Of a stretch of DNA of 64,000 nucleotides, positions 50,201 to 61,437 are shown piece after piece. Source of the stretch: Phallus indusiatus (Eukaryota > Basidiomycota > Agaricomycetes > Phallales > Phallaceae); assembly GCA_027605045.1 (NCBI GenBank), contig JAQFWX010000001.1, positions 1,488,001 through 1,552,000 on the forward strand, read 5' to 3'. The translations under genes and the position numbers were made by a program. A model generated the notes under the pieces. The model worked only from the letters and a program-made list of their open reading frames with translations, had not been told where the DNA came from and made no database searches. Each line of letters begins with the position of its first letter. Position 1 is the first letter of the stretch.

Positions 50201-50269
50201 ACCCACTATAACTACGTCGAAAGAAAACCCAGAAACCTGTTCGATATTTGCAAAGAGAGGTGAAACCAT
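47264..50269 (-). CDS. GMC-family FAD oxidoreductase
   Basis: This is a flavin-dependent alcohol/aldehyde oxidase or dehydrogenase of the glucose-methanol-choline family. ATG 50269 gives MVSPLFANIEQ-VSGFSFDV; no signal peptide is evident, suggesting an intracellular enzyme. The FAD-binding motif VVIVGGGTAGCALAAR is built from three exons, one of 8 nt. Then come TVLVLEAGPAHLN, LLNPKYDWMFPT, signature 1 GKGLGGTSNMNAMMWTRP, ERLGNPGWNYDNFIPYVKR, signature 2 SAGGSLKTPQVLELSGIGD, PGVGNNLQEHGGD and LDITLKGFKFVRELA. The catalytic His is in HTVGTASMLPRDKGGVVDP, followed by NVRVVDISIIPLHVGAHTQ, and the end is AAEIILKELA. About sixteen introns. One junction near 49975-49990 (after LNDASI) could not be put in phase. 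Substrate unknown. Confidence 0.92.
50146..50153 (-). other. 8-nt micro-exon of the GMC gene
   Basis: GTGGAGGA lies between an intron ending CCCACAG (50154-50202) and one starting GTGAAG (50088-50145). Splicing gives GTG G|GT GGA GGA|ACT, which completes the GGGTAG FAD-binding motif. Without it the Rossmann glycine motif cannot be built. Confidence 0.8.
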
Positions 50270-50937
50270 GGAGGTAGATAAACTGTTTGGCGAGGGTTAT
50301 GGCACATGCATTAGCCGTTATTTAAGATATCATGAAAGTATGATCCCAACAATCAACAGCCACGCCCGTAGTCAGCGAAGCGGGATAGAAGCAATATGCG
50401 TGCCAGTAGGAGCTTGGAGCAATAGTAGTAAGGAAATTTCAAATCTCAATTCGGTACAAGGTCACGGGACCCATTGCGTACTAGGTTCTCGAGATTCGAC
50501 AGCTTTCGCTCGCGAAAGTGTTAACGGATCATGTGTGCTATAATTCTTGAAGACTGAATTTGTTTGTCTAAGGAATCCTCACTGGAAGAATGTGGTGGCG
50601 TACTAAGAAGAATTTCTTGTATGAGACTTTGAATCGCTGTCTATCAACAAATAAATGACCGCGATTAGATAAAATACTGGTATCTGTTGCTCTAACCCTA
50701 CCTTGCTTCAAGAGTTTTTTCTTATTAGATGTTAAACAATAAAAAGAAATTGGAAAGAAAACCAAGCAAATGATCATGCACATGATTCATTTGGTTGAAG
50801 TTCAATGAGATTGTTTCCGTTAGCGCTCGTCTCATCGCTACGCAGCACTTGAGAATGCCGTGCCCGACTCGTCTGAGCTCGATTGATTGGCATGTGGCAG
50901 ATCGAGCGAACACCATCCGTGTCCTAACCATCGCCCA
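50270..50937. promoter_or_regulatory. Divergent intergenic region, GMC gene and SEC14-like copy 2
   Basis: These 668 bp separate two divergent start codons and must hold both promoters. No TATA box or strong palindrome stood out. Confidence 0.4.
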
Positions 50938-52373
50938 ATGATTCAAGACCATGAGCGCAAAGTGTTGGAGCAGTTTCAGAAAGAAGTTATAGACGAGGGA
51001 ATTGTTTCGCCTGGAGATACCGTAGGAACGGACGATGTTACTTTACTGTCAGTCTAACAAAGACCGTCACTTTCTTTCCTTATATTGACGAGGGCGATCA
51101 CTCTCTAGACGATTTCTGCGAGCTCGCAAGCTCGAAATCGAGGATGCGAAGAAGATGCTAACTAATTGTCAAAAATGGCGGACGTCAGTGGAGGATGTTG
51201 GTATGGATGTATTGTACGACGAAGTAGACCCATTAGATGTGAGTGTGTTATATTAACAAAACTCGTATCTTTATGACGTTTTGCAGTACCCAGATAGAAA
51301 GACAGTAACGAAACACTGGCCCTTTTTTTATCACAAAGTATGACTCAGATGCGATTTATCCTTCTTCTGGGTCTTTAACGAACATGGAAATTGCAGACCG
51401 ATAAAGTATGTTAACCATCACACAATTTACAAACTTTCTGTGCTGGACCTGATCAAACTTTAGGAAGGACATCCAATTCACTTCGAGGGACTAGGAAGAC
51501 TTGACATCGCCCCTTGTTAGTAATTGTATATTTTGTTATGACATGAATAACCACTGGTAACTAAGACGTTAAGTAGTATCTCACGAACCAGATCTAAGCG
51601 ATCGACTTTGGAAGGCCCTACTGACGAATGCCGAATTCGGGCCTCGCGAGGCTTATCCAGCCTGTTCAAGAGCTAAAGGCACCCCTGTCTCGTCGACCCT
51701 TTGTCTGGCAGACATGAAAGGCTTTAGGTTGGCTCACTATAAGTTCCACGAAAACAATATTCCTCATTTCTCTGTTCACCCCAGTTTACAGAGGTTTTGG
51801 TCGGCAAAAGACTCTCTGAAGGAATTATCTCGAGTTTCCAAAGACTATTATCCAGAAACGTATTTGGTTTCTTCTTTGATACGATTTATTTAAATATTAT
51901 AACTTGGGAATGTTGTTATCACACCAGGATGGCCAAACTCATATTGATTAACGTACCTGCTCCTTTTACCTTCGTGTGGAACATTGCCAAGAAGTGGCTT
52001 GAACCAGAAACCAGGGATAAAGTGGTTCTTTTAGGTATTACTACGGATTTTCAATTAAATGGCTTTTACCAATTTACTTCTAGGGTCTGATTACAGATCC
52101 TTTTTGTTGGAAATCATAGATGAAGAAAATCTTCCAACAGAGTACGGAGGAACCTGCACATGTGAAGATCTTGGCGGATGTGCGTTCTCAAACGACGGGC
52201 CTTGGTTAGAAGGAAGAGTTTCCTCCCGATACAGGCCTAGGTTACAGCAAGAAACGGATAAGGCATTAATCACTGGCACCAATACCTGTATCATAAATAA
52301 CGACAAGGAGATCGCCAACGGTTCGATGCCCGAAACTGAAGTCATAACTAAGGATCAAGTCCAGCCTCTTTAA
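50938..52373 (+). CDS. SEC14-like CRAL-TRIO lipid-transfer protein, copy 2
   Basis: This is a paralogue of the gene at 42122 with the same exon pattern, including the 9-nt TDK exon (51397-51405). ATG 50938 gives MIQDHERKVLEQFQKEVIDE. Key blocks are RFLRARKLEIEDAKKMLTNC, YPDRKTVTKHWPFFYHK, EGHPIHFEGLGRLDIAPL, SHEPDLSDRLWKALLTNAE, LQRFWSAKDSLKELSRVSKD, YYPETMAKLILINVPAPFTF, WNIAKKWLEPETRDKV and EENLPTEYGGTCTCEDLGGC. The C-terminal tail differs strongly from copy 1 (TNTCIINNDKEIANGS...VQPL) and lacks its Glu/Lys cluster, suggesting divergent membrane targeting. All joins are in phase. It lies upstream of the UDP-glycosyltransferase on the same strand, 365 bp apart. Confidence 0.92.
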
Positions 52374-52738
52374 TTTTTCACCTCGTAGTTTAAGTCATTT
52401 TGCGTATCGCAGCGCTATTGTATTTGTTCAGCGTCAGCTCATGGGCGCTTGTCGTAAATAACTTTTTCATTCTCGCTGTCTGGTGTCATGTTCATCTTGC
52501 GTGCAATGAACATTCATTTTTTTTTCCTCTGAAATAGAGAGTTGGTGAGAGTGAAGATAAGATATTCTCTTTTCTAAGTCATTGGGTGCACGACCTTTGA
52601 TCTGCAGCGAGATGCAAATTCAGACGAGCTTAAGGTCTACAGTCCCCTTGAGACGGTCATCGATCGCCGAGACATAATTATAGATTAGATGTGAGAAGAT
52701 GCACAGTCCCGCCTCAGGCGTTTTCCACATTCAACTCA
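52374..52738. other. Intergenic spacer
   Basis: This 365-bp spacer lies between SEC14-like copy 2 and the UDP-glycosyltransferase. It presumably holds a terminator region and promoter, and no other feature was seen. Confidence 0.4.
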
Positions 52739-54881
52739 ATGGTTTATCATCTGGTCTTTGTTACTGTATGTGCCACCGGTGAGAGAAACTAACATATTCT
52801 CCACGCCCTTTTTGCTAACGGTTGCCTTCTTCGCGCTATGAACAGGCCATTTCACAGCTATTTTAGCTTTGGCCGCCAAACTTGTCCATGAGAACCCTCA
52901 ATTTATCATAACCCTTCCCGTGTTGGGTGGTTTCGGAGAGGTTGAAGAGAAGATGCTATTGAAACATTTCACAGAAGACAAACTTCACTTGAGAGAAAAT
53001 ATTCGGTAAGGAGTTGATTTGTTCAGCCAATTGCGTTGAAATCTATAAGCTCAAGCTTGAAAGTCTCATCAACTTAGGAGGAGAGGGACTGGATCCCTTC
53101 CCCTTGGTTATGCATATGAACACGCACTACGAAGCTTTTTATTCAGCTTTGTATGCAGAGGAAGACATTAAATGCGCGACTGGACGGGTTTATCCTGCTC
53201 TCCCAAAACCCCGGACAGTTTTATTAGACGTAAGTTTCATCTGTTCTTCACGGATGAATCTATGGTTCAGCTAATATCGCTACAGTTCTTCGTGTATAAC
53301 CTGTTGTTGGTAACTCGAAAGATCAGTCAACGTGACGTCCCAGTATTGGGTTGGTTACCTGTCGGTAGTGGTTACAATCTCTATTATTACGGCCCTGAGA
53401 AATATGGCGGACGTGGTGATCTTACCCAGAAAGCGGCCGTTTTAGCAAAAGAAAATGGTGGCGATTTTGAGAAAATAGAAGCCGAGGCACGCAAGTTCCT
53501 TTTCTCTCGTGGCGCCGTTCTTAATGGTGAAACTTTCTTCTAGATCTATTTCTCGTATAGCAATCAAGGCCAAGTCGTCAGATTACCTGGACTTCCCCCT
53601 CTCTATGATTATGAGCTGGTTCAACGCGATGACCTAGTCAGTGCTCTGTTTTCTCAGAGAAATTTTCTTGTCGATGATGGAACAATTTAGAGTTTGGGGT
53701 CGTTAAGTGAGATTACCATCACTCTCATCAAGACTGCCGGAAAGTAAAAGTTTTCCTCCGAGAAGCAGTATCATAACTCAAAAATTTCTAAAGATTTTTG
53801 CGTGAATGTGATGGATTAGTGTCTACGAGCAATGATGTTCTGGAACCCGAAATTAATGCCACCATCCGAAAATGGTTCAGCGAAGACGATAGACCGGCCT
53901 ACTTTATTGGTCCTGTCCTTCCTCCCGACACGCCTGAGCTTTCCGGTATCACCAAGAAACAAGACCTAATGTTGTCTGAAGATGGAGAAAAAGTGCAAAA
54001 GTTCCTTGACAGGATCCTCGAAAGTTACGGAGAGAATTCCTTGTTATACGTTGAGTATTTATTTTCATCGATAATGGAGATGTTTTAATGTGACGGATTT
54101 TGTCCTCAGATTGCGTTCGGCTCGTATTTTTGGCCCTCGGGAGACGGTATCTGGACAGTTTGCGAGACCATCATAGAAATGAAAATACCATTCGTGAGTG
54201 TTGACCTTCTATCTCTTCCTGATTTTTATACGATAACACCGATGTTAGATCTTGTCACGGGTTAAGGGGGAGTTCCCGCCACGTATTAAAGCATTAATAG
54301 ACTCATACCAAGACTGCATCGTCCCCAAATGGGCACCTCAACACGTCATTCTTTCTCACAAGGTAGGAAATAATTTCGTTTCTATGTTCTCGTATAAAAT
54401 ATTCCAATCGAACATTGTTGCAGGTAACAGGATGGTTTATGACGCATTGTGGGTTAAACAGCACGTCAGAGTCATTATTTCATGGTGTCCCAATGTGGGT
54501 ATCCATAACTCTCGGTGAATTATTTTCATAAGTATTGATTGATATTTTGTGTCATCTAGGATTGCATGGCCTATCCACGGGGATCAACCTGCACTGGCCA
54601 CGAGTATCAGCGCCGTCCATGATGTAGCGTATAGGCTAGTAGAAGGAGGCCTCGGTACCAGTCTTCAACCTCGTTATGACAAAGGCTACCAGCCAAAGGG
54701 AACCCGTGAATCTGTTATTCAAGAGTTTAAAGACGTTTGGGCAAAAGCTCAAGGTGAAGATGGTGCCCGTAAACGACTGAACGTTCAGATATTGAAGGAG
54801 AAAGTCCGAGCTTTATGGAAAGAGAATGGGGCCTCTTTCAACGATTTTAAGAAGTTGGAGAAGTACTGTTCAACGAATTAA
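52739..54881 (+). CDS. UDP-glycosyltransferase (GT1 family)
   Basis: This enzyme transfers a sugar from a UDP-sugar to a small lipophilic acceptor, perhaps a sterol or secondary metabolite. ATG 52739 gives MVYHLVFVTVCATGHFTAIL with the N-terminal acceptor-side His (GHF). Blocks follow: LINLGGEGLDPFPLVMHMNT, VLLDFFVYNLLLVTRKI, RLPGLPPLYDYELVQRDDL, KFLRECDGLVSTSNDVLEPE, YFIGPVLPPDTPELSG and IAFGSYFWPSGDGIWTVCE. The UGT signature reads PKWAPQHVILSHK-VTGWFMT, HCGLNSTSESLFHGVPMIAW and PIHGDQ. The end is LWKENGASFNDFKKLEKYC. Introns are in phase, but a TAG at 53541-53543 lies in frame between GAVLNGETFF and IYFSYSNQGQ. No intron of normal size removes it, so the allele may be inactive or the base wrong. 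Confidence 0.88.
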
Positions 54882-55204
54882 TGGGTAGTTTTTGGTGCTG
54901 GGCAGTTGGTTGACACTGTAAATGAATTCTACTGGATTCGAGCTCCGGAATTTCTTTGGCTCAAATAGACTAGGGAAAATGTTATTTCATTGGAATCTGT
55001 AGCCAGATGACCTGCGATTTATCGGCGCATACTTTCATGTTCCTTTCCATGCCGCAAAGGTTTACCGTGACTTCAGCTCGAGTGCGAAATGTGTTTGCGA
55101 TTATTTGTCACTTTCCGGTTATTGATGACGTGATGCGACTCGTAAGCGCGTGACTGCGTCAGTCTCGCTCTTGACACCTGGACCGGCTTCCGTCCCAAGT
55201 ATAT

Positions 55205-55572
55205 ATGCCTTCAGGTCTCCAGCGAGAGGTTCTGCATTTGTACAGACAGTAAGTTTTGTTATTATATCTCACTCCACAGATCCAAACGATACTTATCCTT
55301 CGAGATCGCTTCGCACCATCCGAACCAAGCCGGCACCATCCCGATGGAAGTTTTTACTCGCCATCCGGTATTATTTTCGCGTCCCAGGCGATACCATCTC
55401 ACCTAGAGATTTTGGAACAATTGAGTTCTTATTGCGAAAAGCACGGAGAACGCTGGATACTTGGCAAAGCGATAGCGTGAAAGATTGTTGGGTCAGTGAT
55501 GAAATGCTGAAATGGGAAAAGAGCACTGGCGGTGGCTGGAGGCAGACTTGGGGAAAGAATAAAACAAATTAG
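55205..55572 (+). CDS. SDHAF1: LYR-motif protein, SDHAF1-like
   Basis: This is a small mitochondrial matrix protein of the Complex1_LYR family, closest to SDHAF1/Sdh6, which delivers Fe-S clusters to the Sdh2 subunit of succinate dehydrogenase. ATG 55205 opens MPSGLQREVLHLYRQ, with the LYR tripeptide at residues 12-14. A 56-bp intron then ends CCTTCGAG. Exon 2 gives SLRTIRTKPAPSRWKFLLAI, RYYFRVPGDTISPRDFGTIE, FLLRKARRTLDTW and KDCWVSDEMLKWEKS, and stops at 55572. The SPRD..TIE.LLRK block matches the family. Total length is about 104 residues. The gene follows the UDP-glycosyltransferase on the same strand. Uncertainty concerns SDHAF1 versus other LYR subfamilies. Confidence 0.85.
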
Positions 55573-58500
55573 CAGTGCCCTCAAAGATACCTCATGGTGA
55601 GATGATTTTTGGTTTCCCCTCGGGAATATTTCGACTAACTTCGAAATATGCGGAATTCTATTAATCAAAGATCGTGGAGTGGTTACCCTTATGTTGTTTA
55701 CATTTGCTCGTGCCTTCTTACTGGATGACCGAAGGTTTATGAAACGTTGCAAAATCAGGGTCAAACTCACAATTAACAGTTGCGAGAACGGGTTTGGGTG
55801 CACGGTGTGCCCTCTTTTGATAGGACTTTCGGAACATAAGATCACAACTGCAATCTCGATTACCCGAATGATGTTTATGTTCATCGGGGTGCCGTCATTT
55901 TATTGTCCCATTGAGTTATTTTGACGATCTTCCCAAGAACCAATCCCATTTATTGGGTGAGCCTCATGAACTTGGCTTACAATTTTTTCCGATATGGATT
56001 TGGCCACTTAGTGCGATGCCATATTAGGTATGTAAGCTATTAAATTGTTTGATGCAACCCACTTCGACAAACAGTATGTCGTCAGTTTTATTGATACTGG
56101 TTACCTCCGAATCAACGATCCGGAGTTGAGATCTTCGTGCACTGAGGCAGCTTTTCCTTTTCTTCGGTACGCCGGCTAATGTTGGGCCGATATTTTACAG
56201 GACGTGAACCTAAACGTTACAAATCTGGAGATATTAACTTTGTGTGTGTGGATTCATCATTTTCCTTCTTCCCGGCAATTCCGAAAGAACGAACGGGACG
56301 CAGTGCTTGTGAATTTGATGTAGACCTCAGTCAAGCTTGTAAGTCTACTTCCAATTATGGTCATTGAATTCGAATTACTATCAGATTTCGATGTACTTTA
56401 TCACTACGCGTACAGTGTAACATCAGCATTCGCGGAGAGGTCGGTCAAACCGAGTGGATACAGATGTCATTCCAATATGAAACACGTTTCGAAGCTACGG
56501 GTTAAACGAAAATCGCCGTGAACATTTTTTTCCTCAAGTTGCTAACCAATATCAAATTTCAAATCATGGTGTCTCTATTGGATTGGGTTGACAGTTAGAC
56601 TGGGTTTGAGACCTTGCCTCGCGTTTGCCTTCCCTTACGCGAAAATACATATCTAAGTAGCCAAGTTATGAAGTTTTGGATATGTCCATGCTGCGCACAG
56701 CCTGAGGATCGTCGCTTTTAAAATTGAGCAACGTTTGTGGTTTGCTATTTTTTCTAATATTAATGAAGCTGGCTAACTTATTGCTGTTCAACAGGAACTA
56801 GAAAAAATTACTCACCGGCCCTGGCTGTAATCATTCACCACATTCATTATCAGTGAATCAACGATCAGTGAAGCCAATGCGCAGTCGTTTTCATAACACA
56901 CTGCTTTGATGGCTGCGTTCCCTCCGAGGGGGATCAATAAAGGCCATGACTCGTTGGGAAAGAGTATTGAGTTCAATAATTCAATTCAAGTGAGGTTCCG
57001 GTTAAAAATACATATTGAATTGGAGTTGTCTTACCATTACGAGAAGCTGCGAGAAGGCAGGGTATTTGGGTCCAAACTCAGAACTTGAGTCCAGACCGTT
57101 ATTTCTCGGAATGTCGATAAGTCTTTCGGACGACTCTAAGCCGGATTCGGAGAGACTTCGGTGATCGTTGTTTGCTACTAGGATCGATGATACTCGCGTA
57201 CGTTTCTCTCATCTTCCAAGTGGAAAAATCAAAATCTTCGCTTAGATACTTGGCTTGTTTCCCATTCACCACTCCACCCCATAAATCCGAATATTTAGGC
57301 TTTATGCAACACATGATCGCAATCAAACTTTGACTAGGATTTTAATTCTTTCAAAAAAAAAAAAAAATAGCCATGAATAAGATCAGCGACTCCATATCAA
57401 GAAGATACTAGAGTATTCTCTTGTCAACAGGAAACGTCACATTTATGTGAACTGAGTTGAGGACTCTCAGCAGCTGAGATTGTAATTGTCTTCTAGCATA
57501 TAAGTAAGGCTAACTAATATTGATTGCGGTCACATACAATAGAAAAGTCCTAAAAGGAGAGGGTGTTATCAGGATAAGGGGTACTAAAATGGAAGTTGTC
57601 AACCGGTCCATTTGGTGTCATTAACGATCCGAGATTGAGATCCTATGTGGTATTCAAAGAACCCGCGACCAGATTTCTGAGACAGTGTTGATGCTAGTAA
57701 GGTTAGTAGACTCCCTGCCACCCTGTTCCAACGTCTCAACTGCCAAATTAACAACAATGTAGTGCCACTAGTCTCTGGCAAAATTTCTCGCGCCATGTCG
57801 GTCTTATTATTAAAATGAGGGCGTATCTCTGCTCTCATCCGATAGCAATAATCCCTGAGACGTGGAGAATGGTGATTAGTCATTACGTTTATTTTTGTCT
57901 ATGAATAAGTTGTCAACTGAGATGGTGAGATGGCTTCGCAAATTTTGCAAAAAAGAAAAAAAAGGAGGTGACGTGTTATATAACTTATCCTTCTGTGCTC
58001 CCAGGCTTATGTCCGCCGAGGACCTGCTCGTCGAAGGCTCGTCGTCGGACATGCGTATCGGAGTTGTGTGATGCGGAAGGGTTTGTGATATTAGCGGTGG
58101 GTTTATAGGTGAGGATTTGATATTTGATTCTTCAGCGTTTTAGTGAGGTTTTTGATTATATAAAACATAAACTCTGGCATTATTCTTTCTCGTCTAACCC
58201 AAATGAAACACAGCCGTTGACGCTCGGATCTATTCAAGCCCGCAATTTAGCTCGAACGAGCGTAAACTCAGGTAGACTCTCAGTTCACATCTGGAATACA
58301 AGAATGATCGTTATCCTAAACTTCCAGGTGGTAGCTGGTTTTCAACCAGCGCTAATAAAACGTGTCAATTGGGCCGTGAGACACAGGAATTGAGGTTATC
58401 TACTTGCCAATTCTGAAGCAAGAAATGATGGCACTGTTTCAAGTTTAGGACTCATGTCGAACACTGTCGAAAAGGTCCGAAAAAGGATCAGCAGTTTGAC

Positions 58501-61437
58501 AGAATTATTTTACTAAATGCCTTTCTTTTTTCTTGGCTATCCTTTCTTCTGCGCCTATTCAGAATTGCAATTATTGACGGGCATACACATCTGTGCCGTT
58601 CCGCTGCTGGTGTGTCATCCCGCTGATTTCCATCTTGTGAAGTTCGTATTGGTATTGATTTTTTGAAAAGGAATTCACAGCTTCTACAGACCCTCTTTGA
58701 CTCCCATCCAACCCGATTTCGCAATACATGCATATGTTTATGTCATTATAATATAAATGCATTTGTCTAAATTTACATCATTTTTAAGCCAGTGCCCACG
58801 ATGTTCAATGTCTGACGCCTAACGATCCTTCCAAAAGCGGTAAATAGGGAATACAGATTCTTTGTTCTTTCATATTTGATTTTCCAAATGCCAACCTGCT
58901 GGAGCGATAAGCACGTGTGAGCGATAAAACGGTAATCTAGGTCAATCGGCCCTTCAGGATTCAAGGAGAGAACGCTGCTAAGTTGATTAATGTCAGTTCC
59001 GATAGGTACGTGACCAAGGTCCATAATGCATGAACACTTGGCTTCTTGTCTTGCCCTTGATGAATAATAAATGCACATGTTGGCGGTACGTAAGGTACAT
59101 GTATTGGTCAGTATCCTTATTGGACTTTTATGAATGACTTGACTAAGACGGATTGAACGCACATCATGCCGTTCGACAACATACAAGGCTAGTCCCTTCA
59201 ATAAGCATTGACACAAACGTCGTTTTAGGCTGCTTCCGGGCTGACATAGCGTAAAAAGACATAGTGGAAATTTCGTACACTATACATAATACTGAATCAT
59301 CAGTTACGTGAATCGAGGTCATTCGGAAATCCGGCGGTCTACTTTTTTTTTGTATTTCCACCAGCTCTCTTGAAATCTCCGGTGACCGCTCCAGGGTTTT
59401 AACGTCTATGTACGAAAAATCTGTCTATCTATCTTATTTGGCTCATTTCCTATATATATATTCTTGATAGTATCAGGTCTAAGCATAACTGAAACTCGAC
59501 ATTCGGAAAATGCCGGTACTAACTTGTGACGATCCTGAGCCCATTCTGCCAGAACAGCTAACAAACCTAGTGTCTGTTAGCGTCGGGCGAATCGCGCGGC
59601 GCGTTCGGAAAAATCGAGCTCGGATTGGAGGTCGCCTCGCCTCACTGACCCCTTTTTCCTTTTCTTTTATGGAATTATGGGACGCCAACCCTGTAGCCTG
59701 GGTTTACGTCGAGTCCCAGTCTCAGTTCCTAGTAATAGGTACTACACCGCAGGCAATGAACTTTAATCTTAAAATTTTTTTTCCCTTCTTCATTTGTTGT
59801 CCTTTATTGATTTCAGCTCACCTAGGCTGAACCCGGCAACCCAATTTGCATGGCATGGCATGGGTGTCAAGCTTTTCCATCGACTGATCAATGTCCTCAT
59901 CTCCGGACGGAATAGACCTTTTGATCTGTTCCTCTTCTCTCTTCCGCTCGGGCCCTTTTTCAAAAAAGAAATAACAAAAAGATCCTAAAGATCCTAAAAA
60001 AGATGTGGCATTGCCTATTTCTATTTGATCCCATTGAACCAGACCCAGAACCTGGTTGAATTACCGTCATGTCAAACCTTCAGTGCCGAGCGTTTATCAT
60101 AATTAGGTTTTAGTTTTTTTTCCAGCGGGGGTGGTGATTCAATTGAGCCTGGAAAAACTTTCTTTTCAACCTATTCCAAAAATATAAAGACACTCATTAT
60201 TCTCTATTGGAGGATATACCAATGACTGACGCGCAGTGTTTGAATTGACTTTCCTTTTGGAGAAGATATTAACGTGATTTTCAGAGAGTTGAAAAGAGAA
60301 AATGCAGTGCAAACTTGCACACACGCAAGGCAGGCTGTTATGTTAACCACGGGTTTTTCTAGCACCGCCGTTCGGATTGATTCATCACATCTCTCCGAAA
60401 TGACTCAGAAAACTCAGGAGGTTGCTGCATTACTTGCTTAGCCTAAGTATGTAGTTATATTATTCAAGCGCACCGAAATTTTGTCCCAAGTCAGGTCTGA
60501 TCGCACAAAAATTTGAAATATCACAGGACAAAAAAAAAGTTCACACACGGCACACACATGCGCAATTCAAACATACATACGTACTTGACTTCTATTCCGA
60601 ATCCGAATTCGCAAAAAGAATGTGCCACTGGAATTCAAGTTGTCATAGGCTGACCCATCAAACGATCAATGGGCCCTGTTCTTTCTTCTCCGAGAACGGA
60701 ATCTTTTCCTTTTCGGATTAAAGGAAAATAATTTTAAATTACATATATCTATAATCAGGTGGGGATCGGCGGGGTTAACGACTCTCGCCTTACTCACCTG
60801 GGAGGAATTTCACTCACGTCGATAGACACGGGTTATACATTAATATGCAGTGCTTCGTCATCACACCCGGTCCGTATTATTATTAATCTTATAACAAAGT
60901 CCGTTTCATGTTTGAGAGGACCAACTTTTCTTACACGTGTTCCTTTTTTGTTCGCTTTCAAATTTTTCTTGAGGTTTGATATGAACACCATTTCCACGTT
61001 CATTTGACTAGTACTATTGCATTCAATATTGGACACTTCATTGAAAAGATAGTGAAATCAGATCTGTATTTAACGACACTGCTGGCTACAGTGGGGTATA
61101 TCGACATTTGACAAGAATAGCATGCATGCGAACTACAACAGAAAGAAAAAAAAATCAACAGTAGGAAAAATTTTTGAATGAGAGTATGGTTGATTGCGGG
61201 GAAAAGGAAAGAAAAGAAAACCCAGAAAATCGTAATGCTCGTGATGATAGCAAAAATCCTGGAAAAACAGATGTGTGAGAGAAAGAGGAAAAGCTGATGA
61301 TGATGGTGGTTCGCAGAGCTGTTGATACAAATGGGGGAAAAAAAAGGAAAAGAGTTGAAGGAAATAGGATTATATTCATACAGTCAGATATCATCGAGAA
61401 AGAAAAAAAGAGAAGTAGAAAAATGAAAATAATCGTT
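55573..61437. other. 5.9-kb region without a recognisable gene
   Basis: This is the longest gene-free stretch of the window. Coding-looking scraps occur at about 56040-56520 (listed separately). An A15 tract lies at 57353-57367 and long pyrimidine runs at 59640-59810. Several open frames of 60-147 codons exist (for example 58773-59216 minus, 59510-59830 plus), but none has a known motif or splice partners. No transposase, reverse transcriptase or terminal repeat was seen. Confidence 0.5.
56040..56520 (+). other. Possible fragment of an unrecognised gene
   Basis: Two consecutive open, codon-like stretches lie here. At 56045-56178 the text reads LFDATHFDKQYVVSFIDTGY then LRINDPELRSSCTEAAFPFL and a stop. 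An ATG at 56179 then opens MLGRYFTGREPKRYKSGDIN up to CEFDVDLSQA. A GTAAGT...TCAG intron (56340-56383) joins it to YFDVLYHYAYSVTSAFAERS. I recognise no family. Either a small orphan gene or the remains of a larger one is possible. A related-looking INDPRLRS string occurs at 57620-57645. Confidence 0.3.

Noticed and set aside
52985..53075. Frameshift in the UDP-glycosyltransferase before GGEGLDPFPL
   Set aside because: A 58-bp intron from GTAAGG to the acceptor TTGAAAG joins ENIR to LINLGGEG in phase.
55256..55480. Open frame containing ILILRDRFAPSEPSRHH
   Set aside because: It is an off-frame reading across the intron and second exon of the LYR-motif gene.
58773..59216. 147-codon open frame on the minus strand
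   Set aside because: It opens with TTG rather than ATG, shows no recognised motif and has no splice-linked neighbours.
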